NCBI GenBank assembly: GCA_005799745.1
Contig: SYFY01000023.1
Coordinates: 1 to 41,824 of the forward strand
DNA: 41,824 nt
From: Gammaproteobacteria bacterium
Lineage (GTDB): Bacteria > Pseudomonadota > Gammaproteobacteria > Pseudomonadales > Azotimanducaceae
Reading direction: 5' to 3'
The notes beneath the pieces were generated by a model. That model worked only from the letters and a program-made list of their open reading frames with translations. It did no database searches and was not told the origin of the DNA. Of the stretch, positions 35,978-41,824 are shown one piece after another (position 1 is the stretch's first letter; each line of letters starts with the position of its first letter). The translations under genes were made by a program, and so were the position numbers.

Positions 35978-37498
35978 TCAGGTTTCCGAGCGGCCGAATC
36001 GCCTGCGCAACTCGCGTTTAAGGATCTTTCCGGAGACATTCTTAGGCAGTTCGTCGATGAAATGCCACTCGCGCGGGCGTTTGTAACCGGCAAGTTCGGC
36101 TCTACACCAGGTGTCCAGTTCAGCGGGTGTCGCGTTGGAACCGGTGTGCAAGACCACCGCTGCAGCCACACGTTCGCCCCAGTGTTCATCCGCCAGGCCA
36201 AAGACCGCCGCGTCTCGAACCGCGCCGTGGCGATGCAAAACGTCTTCGATCTCGCGTGGATAAACGTTTTCACCACCAGACACGATCATGTCTTTCTTGC
36301 GATCGACGATGTAGATGAAACCTTCGTGATCCCGTCGACCTACGTCGCCGGTATGGAACCAGCCGCCACGAAAAGCCTCAGTGTTGGCATCGGGTCGATT
36401 CCAATACCCAGTCAATACCTGATCACCTCGCACCACGATTTCACCGGGTTGATCTACCGCACAATCTTCGCCTTGTTCGTCAACGAGGCGCGCATCGGCA
36501 AGCCGACCCACACGACCTGCAGCACGGAGCAGTTCAGGTGTCGTTGTATTCGCTCGAATGTGGTCTGCCTTGGACATAAAGATCACGTTGCCGGCGAGCT
36601 CCGTCATGCCGAAACCCTGGGTGAAGATCGGCCCAAACCGCTCCATGGCCCGCGACAGCACCGCTGCTGGAATCGAGGATGCGCCATAACCGAGTGTCAC
36701 CAACGAACGAAGGTCATAGCGGTTGATCGCGGGGTCATTGAGCAACATGTTGATCATGGTTGGCGCGAGTGCGGTCCCAGTGATCTGGTATTGATCCACC
36801 ATCTGCATCCACGCCTCGGTGGCGAACTGCTGCATTAGTACAACCGGATGACCGCCGAGATGTTGTGAGAGCAGGGCGTGGCCGGCGATGTGGCAAAGCG
36901 GAAACGGGAAAAGGTAACAGGGGCTTAAAGGGGGCAGCGTAGGGTTGCTGATCTGAGCGTTAAAGAGTGCAGCGAACAGATTCCGGTGGGACAGCATGGC
37001 GCCCTTAGGCATCCCGGTGGTGCCTGAGGTGTAGATCATCCAGGCGATCGCATCATCGGTGAGTCCGAGAGCGGGTGGCTCGATGGGTTCGATGGCGAGG
37101 AAGTTCTCGTACTCCTCACCAAAGGCGATTTTGTGGATGGTGTTTTCGAGTCGTAATGACTCGACCAAGTGCACAAAGCGGGGTGCGTAGAACAGACGCG
37201 TGGCCCTGGCGTCAATGAGGATCCGACTGAGTTCCGGTGCAGACAGGCGATAGTTCAGAAAGATCAGACGTTGTCCTGCCGCAGGGACGCCGTAATACGC
37301 TTCAACGTATTCGGGAACGTTGTCCGCAAGAATGGCGACATGTTCCTCGATCTTGCCAAAACGACCAAGCGCATGGGCGAGTTGCATGGCGCGATCATGC
37401 AGCTCAGTAAAGGTCAGAACAGCGCCGTCAGCAGCGACCAGCGCACGACGATCCCCGTTGTGGCGCTTGTTATGTCGCAGGATATCGTGCAGCAGCAT
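35978..37498 (-). CDS. AMP-binding acyl-CoA synthetase
   Basis: A 506-residue ANL-superfamily ligase. MIYTSGTTGMPKGAML (near residue 160) is the ATP-binding P-loop; GYGASSIP and GFGMTEL follow; GWFHTGDVGRRDHEGFIYIVDRKKDMIVSGGENVYP is the hinge region; and GKILKREL holds the catalytic Lys. It activates a carboxylic acid to its CoA thioester. It resembles fatty-acid-type enzymes; chain length is unknown. Its ATG sits 4 nt after the PhyH stop, and the AAGG site overlaps that stop. Confidence 0.93.
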   Translation of the reverse strand: MLLHDILRHNKRHNGDRRALVAADGAVLTFTELHDRAMQLAHALGRFGKIEEHVAILADNVPEYVEAYYGVPAAGQRLIFLNYRLSAPELSRILIDARATRLFYAPRFVHLVESLRLENTIHKIAFGEEYENFLAIEPIEPPALGLTDDAIAWMIYTSGTTGMPKGAMLSHRNLFAALFNAQISNPTLPPLSPCYLFPFPLCHIAGHALLSQHLGGHPVVLMQQFATEAWMQMVDQYQITGTALAPTMINMLLNDPAINRYDLRSLVTLGYGASSIPAAVLSRAMERFGPIFTQGFGMTELAGNVIFMSKADHIRANTTTPELLRAAGRVGRLADARLVDEQGEDCAVDQPGEIVVRGDQVLTGYWNRPDANTEAFRGGWFHTGDVGRRDHEGFIYIVDRKKDMIVSGGENVYPREIEDVLHRHGAVRDAAVFGLADEHWGERVAAAVVLHTGSNATPAELDTWCRAELAGYKRPREWHFIDELPKNVSGKILKRELRRRFGRSET

Positions 37499-37501
37499 CT
37501 T

Positions 37502-38359
37502 CTAACCTTTTGAAATAAGGGGATAAACCTGTCGGAACAGAGGGCTTTTCGAGAGGGGTTCACCGATCGTGTGCTGCACCGTTCTACCTTTTCCCTTGTT
37601 CTGGCCGGAGAGCCGGTCATTCCGCTGTGGTCTCTCTATCCAGGCGACGTCGTCACCGAAGAATCGTAACGTCAGGGTGCGGCGTCGTTGCCCAGGCATG
37701 GTCGCTCCGCCGCCATGCAGACAGGCCGTGTGGAAGATCAGTACATCTCCGGGTGTCACCGGCCAGCTGCGGATATCCCATGGACTGTCTGGGTTTGATC
37801 GTTCCACCTGGATATCGGGCAGTCGCGGCAGGTCCGCCTTGGCGTACAGAGGAATGGTGTCGTCATCGGGATGGAACATGGAACCATTCCAGGTGATGCC
37901 CTTGTGTGACCCAGGAATGACTTCGAGACAGGCCTCGGGTGGAAGGGGATCGAGGCTGATCCACATGACGGCGATTTTGTCGCCGTTAAAGGCAAGGTAG
38001 CTGGAATCCTGATGCCATGGTGTTCGTCGCGCTGCACCACCTTCTTTAAGAAACAGCTGTTCGCCGAGATACCAGACCGGGCCAGGTCGTTCGGCATTAC
38101 CAAAGAGTTCGGCGCAAATTCGTGGTATCGGTGTTTCCTTGAGCATCGGTGCAAAGGCCGGCACATCTGCGGAGTAACCCGTGGCCTGCAGGAACGTCGC
38201 ATCCTCCTTCGGATAAAACTTCACATGGGTCTCGTTGGGGTTGGCGAGCATCCAGTCATAAGCGTGTTCGACTTTTGCGAGGTCCTCGGAGGTGAGTGCT
38301 CCAGGCAGGAAGACGACGCCATCTTCCCGATACAACTGTTGCAGTTCCGAGAGGCTCAT
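37502..38359 (-). CDS. Phytanoyl-CoA dioxygenase (PhyH) family protein
   Basis: A 285-residue Fe(II)/2-oxoglutarate dioxygenase. The iron ligands are WHQDSSYLAFNG (HxD) and CLHGGG near residue 210 (distal His), with PGSHKG and a later RxT-like Arg for 2-oxoglutarate. GVVFLPGALTSEDL is the family opening. It hydroxylates an alkyl or acyl-CoA substrate, fitting the ligase and hydratase beside it. Its ATG overlaps the enoyl-CoA hydratase stop (ATGA). It ends in TAG. Confidence 0.9.
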   Translation of the reverse strand: MSLSELQQLYREDGVVFLPGALTSEDLAKVEHAYDWMLANPNETHVKFYPKEDATFLQATGYSADVPAFAPMLKETPIPRICAELFGNAERPGPVWYLGEQLFLKEGGAARRTPWHQDSSYLAFNGDKIAVMWISLDPLPPEACLEVIPGSHKGITWNGSMFHPDDDTIPLYAKADLPRLPDIQVERSNPDSPWDIRSWPVTPGDVLIFHTACLHGGGATMPGQRRRTLTLRFFGDDVAWIERPQRNDRLSGQNKGKGRTVQHTIGEPLSKSPLFRQVYPLISKG

Positions 38360-39138
38360 TTGCCGGTGAACCTCGCTTCACGACGTTCCAGGAATGACGC
38401 CACACCTTCCCGGTGATCGTCGCTCTTGAAACACTCGGCGAGCGCCGTGGTGTGCCGCTTCATGTGATCGTCGACATTGGAGGCAATACCTTCGTAAACC
38501 AGGGACTTGATACGTTTCTGGGAGAACGGCGAGCCCTTTGCGATCGCGGCGGCGAGCGACAGGGCGGTTGATGCCAATTGATCGGACTCCACCAGCTGGT
38601 GTACGAATCCAAGGTCGAAGGCTTGCTGCGCTGTCAGGAACTCCCCGGTGTAGAGGAGGCGCAGCGCATGACCCGTGCCGATAAGACGCGGGAGCAACCA
38701 ACTGCCTGCACCGGTATCCGGTACCAGACCCCGATGGACGAAGTTCCAGGCGAAGCGAGCGCGTGGCGTGGCGATACGCACGTCACATTGGGAGGCAAAC
38801 TCAGCCCCCATACCCACCGCAGGACCATCGATGGCACCAATCACGGGCAGGGGGCATTCGATGATGGGCCACCAACGACCCCGTTCTTCCGCGCGACCCC
38901 GGAGGCCGCGCTGCTCACCGGGGACGGAGTTGAGATCTGAAAGATCTGTGCCGGCACAAAACGCGCCGGGAACACCCGTCAACACCACGACTCGCGCGTC
39001 CGGATTGTTGCCGACGGTTCGGACCGTCTCGATGAATTCGCCCAGCATGGCGAAGGACATGGCGTTTTTCTTGTCGGCGCGGTTGATGGTGATGGTCGCT
39101 ACGCCATCTTTCACATCGAGCAGAATGAGATCGGACAT
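38356..39138 (-). CDS. Enoyl-CoA hydratase/isomerase family protein
   Basis: A 260-residue crotonase. GAFCAGTDLSDL near residue 60 and DGPAVGMGAEFASQCDVRIA near residue 105 form the oxyanion hole. The second catalytic region reads GLVPDTGAGSWLLPRLIG, with Asp where hydratases have Glu. The overall sequence is close to enoyl-CoA hydratases of fatty-acid and aromatic catabolism. An AGAGG site precedes the ATG. It overlaps PhyH, so the two are coupled. Confidence 0.88.
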   Translation of the reverse strand: MSDLILLDVKDGVATITINRADKKNAMSFAMLGEFIETVRTVGNNPDARVVVLTGVPGAFCAGTDLSDLNSVPGEQRGLRGRAEERGRWWPIIECPLPVIGAIDGPAVGMGAEFASQCDVRIATPRARFAWNFVHRGLVPDTGAGSWLLPRLIGTGHALRLLYTGEFLTAQQAFDLGFVHQLVESDQLASTALSLAAAIAKGSPFSQKRIKSLVYEGIASNVDDHMKRHTTALAECFKSDDHREGVASFLERREARFTGK

Positions 39139-39147
39139 AACAGCCTC

Positions 39148-40041
39148 TTAACGATTCAGAAAATTGAGCGGCAAACCGGCGTTATCCCACGGAACACTCA
39201 CCAGGCGCCCGGTCCCGGACAGCGTGATGAACGCCGTCTTAAGACCCGGCCCACCAAAACAGATGTTGGTGGTAAAACGGTCATCCATGGGTATGTGCCG
39301 TACCTTTGAGCCATCCGGTGATATCACGGTGATACCACCATTTATGAGCGTGGCGACGCAGAGGTTGCCTTCAGCGTCGATTACCATAGAGTCAAAGAGC
39401 TGAAAGCCGGGTAGGCCGACGACGAGACGAAGGGTGGCCGCATTGACCTTGCCGGGTTCTACGAGATCACAGGCCCACACACGACCGGTAAGCGTTTCAG
39501 CGAAATACAGGGTTTTTTCGTCGGGCGACAGACCAACGCCGTTAGGGGAATCGCGGTGGGTAATCTGTCGGCTGATAAAGCTGCCATCGGTCTTGGCGTA
39601 ATACAGGACGCCTAAGTCTTTGTGGGTGTCATAAGTCTTGCCGAGGTCCGTAAACCAGAAGCCGCCTTGGGCGTCAAAAACAATGTCGTTGGGACCGTTC
39701 AGTCGAAAGCCGTCACATTCGCGATAGAGGGTTGTTACCGCACCGGTCTTGAGATCGACCCGCTCGATCCGTCCTCCGGCATAGTCATCCGGAGTGCCCG
39801 CAGGTGCGAGCAGTCCACCAGCTCGATTCCACTTGAAGCCCCCGTTGTTGCAAATGTAGATCGCGCCGTCGGGCCCCATGGCCGCGCCGTTGGGGCCGCC
39901 GCCGAGTTCTGCGACCACCGTGACTTCGCCGTTTTTGACACGAGATAACGTCCCTCGTTCGATCTCGACGAGGAGGATGCTGCCATCGGGCATGGCGATA
40001 GGGCCTTCGGGAAACCGTAGTCCGGTTACGAGTGTCAGCAT
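39148..40041 (-). CDS. SMP-30/gluconolactonase-like beta-propeller
   Basis: A 297-residue six-bladed propeller. Family motifs: LRFPEGPIAMPDGSILLVEI (Glu), RLNGPNDIVFDAQGGFWFTD (NGPND), SPNGVGLSPDEKTLYFAET and FDSMVIDAEGNLCVATL (Asp). These bind a divalent metal and cleave lactones. The ATG at 40041 fits the family start; a longer version to 40131 has no support. A lactonase here is consistent with an oxidised acyl substrate, but also with sugar lactones. Confidence 0.88.
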   Translation of the reverse strand: MLTLVTGLRFPEGPIAMPDGSILLVEIERGTLSRVKNGEVTVVAELGGGPNGAAMGPDGAIYICNNGGFKWNRAGGLLAPAGTPDDYAGGRIERVDLKTGAVTTLYRECDGFRLNGPNDIVFDAQGGFWFTDLGKTYDTHKDLGVLYYAKTDGSFISRQITHRDSPNGVGLSPDEKTLYFAETLTGRVWACDLVEPGKVNAATLRLVVGLPGFQLFDSMVIDAEGNLCVATLINGGITVISPDGSKVRHIPMDDRFTTNICFGGPGLKTAFITLSGTGRLVSVPWDNAGLPLNFLNR

Positions 40042-40081
40042 CAGAGTAGATTCCTGGGTGATGGAAGAAAGTGAGTCACGT

Positions 40082-41485
40082 TCAGCGTGCGGCCAATGCG
40101 GTTTTGACGCCTGAATAGTTCGGCTGATCAATCAACGCCTGTGTGAGCGTCAGGTAACGCAGCGATTCTGCGAGACCTGTTGTGTCGAGCGTCATTCCTG
40201 CGCGTAGTCGTTCACACAGGCTCTGCCGCAGAGTGAAGAGATCACCATCCAGGTTGAGCAAACGGGACAGGTAGGTCCGTTCACCAGCGCGATAGGCAGT
40301 TCCGAGCTCATTTTCCCGCAGCAGAATATCAAGCGAGTTTCCCGCGACCCGAGCCAGGAATTGTGTGCGTCCACTTGTTGAAGTCATGACGTCGCCGCGC
40401 AAGAAGTCCCGTACAGAGGTGAGTAGTTCGTTATCTGTAGGCATGTCTGGATTGGTGAAAGTCGTGTATGGATCCGGCAGGACAATGGGACCGGGAATCA
40501 ACAGGTTCGCGCAATCCACCTGGCATTCCGAAGAGCGTCGACCAATACCGGGACGTTCCACCGTGGCATCTGGTCCGGTGCGGTAGTGGTTCGCCATGGT
40601 CAGGCAACCAATCGACCAGTTATAGGATCCGTAGACGATCCAGAACTTCACCCGATCCCGGTCGACCCGTGTTCCGGATTCGGCTTCATAACCCGCGATT
40701 AGATCGTCCAGCTCACCAAAACCGCCGACGACCCTCTCCGTTACACCAAATCGCCACGAGTTAGTACACAACCAACCGAGGTCCCGCATGGGATCACCGA
40801 TGTGGGCGCCTTCCCAATCGAGTACTGCAACGATTCCTGTGGTGGGATCGACCATCACGTTGCCATTACGAAAGTCGCCGTGCACCAGCGTCGGTGGCAC
40901 CCGTTCAGGCAGGTGATCGAGCAACCAGCGGGCCGTAAAGTCGATCATTGGCTGTGGTGTTCCGTAGGATCGATAGAGTTCCCAGCTGAGCTGAATGATG
41001 GTGCTGGCATCCCGTTCGGTGAGTGCGCTGCGAAGGCCGGTGATGTCGAGATCGACCCGGTGAATTCGGGCGAGCATTTGTCCACACAGACGCGCAAGTC
41101 GAGTGCGAATGTCTGCGAAGGAGTTACCTCGCGCGATGCGTGCTCCCAGAGCTTCGCCCTCAAGCCACTGCATGATGAAGCCTTCACCGACGCCATCCTC
41201 TGGCCGCAGGACATGGTAGACAAAAGGCTCGGGAACACCGACAGCTGCGGCGGCTTGAAAGAGTTTCGCTTCAACCGCAAGACCGGGCAGTCCTGCTGCA
41301 TGCGTATGGGACCCACCTGCCGCGCGGCGTAAACACAAGCGCTGTTGACCCTGTTCCGTGGTGATGTTGATACGGTAGGTCTCCTGATTGGCGCCACCGG
41401 ACAATCGTTCGCAGGACTCCATGTTTTGGCAGCCAGAGATGACGCGCCGGAGGACGTCCGTTAGGGCCACATCAAAACTGTTCAT
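40082..41485 (-). CDS. Phosphotransferase (APH-like) fused to DUF6285
   Basis: A 467-residue protein. The N-terminal kinase lobe begins SGGANQETYRI; the catalytic loop is LVHGDFRNGNVMVD (near residue 205) and the metal site LDWEGAHIGDPMRDL. The last 115 residues (from DNELLTSVRDFLRGDVM near 350) resemble DUF6285, which is usually a separate gene beside such kinases. APH-like enzymes in acyl-CoA clusters (ACAD10/11-like) phosphorylate hydroxyacyl-CoA. ATG 41485 overlaps the next gene's stop. Confidence 0.85.
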   Translation of the reverse strand: MNSFDVALTDVLRRVISGCQNMESCERLSGGANQETYRINITTEQGQQRLCLRRAAGGSHTHAAGLPGLAVEAKLFQAAAAVGVPEPFVYHVLRPEDGVGEGFIMQWLEGEALGARIARGNSFADIRTRLARLCGQMLARIHRVDLDITGLRSALTERDASTIIQLSWELYRSYGTPQPMIDFTARWLLDHLPERVPPTLVHGDFRNGNVMVDPTTGIVAVLDWEGAHIGDPMRDLGWLCTNSWRFGVTERVVGGFGELDDLIAGYEAESGTRVDRDRVKFWIVYGSYNWSIGCLTMANHYRTGPDATVERPGIGRRSSECQVDCANLLIPGPIVLPDPYTTFTNPDMPTDNELLTSVRDFLRGDVMTSTSGRTQFLARVAGNSLDILLRENELGTAYRAGERTYLSRLLNLDGDLFTLRQSLCERLRAGMTLDTTGLAESLRYLTLTQALIDQPNYSGVKTALAAR

Positions 41486-41824
41486 CGACTCGCCGCCTCC
41501 ACGTGGGTCAGACCACGCGCCGCGCCGAGACGAACATGTTCGGGAGTAAACGTCAGTGCCATCGCACCGGCATTGTTCCCCTGCAACGCACGACGAATGA
41601 TGCCTTGCAGGATCGCAGCGCTGCGAAACGCGTGAAAGGCCCGATAAAAACGTTCGTGGGGAATGCCCGCTCGACCTGTCGTGGTGCAGTAGCGTTCCAC
41701 AAGTTCTTCATACTGTGGCACGCCCAGTGCGGCGAGATCGTGATCGTGAAAACTGCGATCACCGGGACCCGCATGCCAGGGACCGGTGAAATAGGTGAAG
41801 TCGGCAAGGGGATCGCCGAGCGTC
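41482..41824 (-). CDS. Phosphotransferase family protein, 3' part only
   Basis: The right end of the window cuts the gene. The visible 113 residues begin LGDPLADFTYFTGPWHAGPG, the region after the kinase metal-binding Asp, and end GLTHVEAASR. This is the C-terminal lobe of another APH-like kinase, a tandem partner of the gene at 40082. The start and N-terminus lie beyond 41824. Confidence 0.8.
   Translation of the reverse strand, partial: TLGDPLADFTYFTGPWHAGPGDRSFHDHDLAALGVPQYEELVERYCTTTGRAGIPHERFYRAFHAFRSAAILQGIIRRALQGNNAGAMALTFTPEHVRLGAARGLTHVEAASR

Noticed and set aside
1-41824. tRNA, rRNA, phage or insertion-sequence genes
   Set aside because: No cloverleaf, rRNA or transposase sequence was recognised by eye.

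Overview
The window looks like a chromosomal stretch of a free-living, aerobic gammaproteobacterium. The evidence is moderately high GC, a SlyX protein ending in PPHY, an HAE1-type RND pump, and many genes for fatty-acid, CoA-thioester and xenobiotic metabolism. No rRNA, tRNA, transposase, phage gene or CRISPR array was seen. The taxonomic call is inference from gene content.

Layout: 1-254 holds an exceptional perfect 28-bp inverted repeat. 255-3289 carries a glyoxalase-like protein, a PRISE-type reductase and a broken secreted protein. 3304-4341 is a truncated cation/proton antiporter. 4387-5190 (minus) is a GrdB-like selenoprotein gene read through an in-frame UGA, followed by slyX and an ABA4-like membrane gene. 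6251-10213 (plus) is a molybdenum hydroxylase operon (FAD subunit, 2Fe-2S subunit, Mo subunit, MoaD-like sulfur carrier). 10402-12209 holds a broken SGNH hydrolase and an NTF2-like secreted protein. 12248-14742 (minus) encodes two membrane proteins and a PQQ-type beta-propeller dehydrogenase. 14920-18517 (plus) carries a frameshifted M20 peptidase, a nitroreductase and an HGSNAT-like membrane protein. 18519-26244 (minus) holds a broken flavoprotein, an enoyl-CoA isomerase-like gene, a second SGNH hydrolase and an RND/MFP efflux pair. 26395-26570 is a cluster of perfect hairpins. 26655-31355 (minus) has a luciferase-like oxidoreductase, broken alkC and questin-oxidase genes, and a GPH-type symporter. 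31521-35926 (minus) is an operon with a second UGA-containing GrdB-like gene, an S9 peptidase, a nucleotide-sugar-epimerase-like SDR and a ferritin-like protein. 35978-41824 (minus) is a tightly overlapping acyl-CoA cluster: AMP ligase, PhyH dioxygenase, enoyl-CoA hydratase, SMP-30 lactonase and two phosphotransferase-family kinases.

Two things stand out. First, two paralogous GrdB-family genes about 27 kb apart each have an in-frame TGA at the equivalent position. Each TGA is followed 10-11 nt later by a hairpin with the same core (CAGACC-GTG-GGTCTG). This strongly suggests selenocysteine and a SECIS-like element, one protein having a UxxC motif and the other UxxD. Second, about seven of some 38 genes are interrupted by single stops (mostly TAG), single frameshifts or truncation while remaining otherwise well preserved. 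This means either recent accessory-gene decay or sequence error, and it needs raw-read support.
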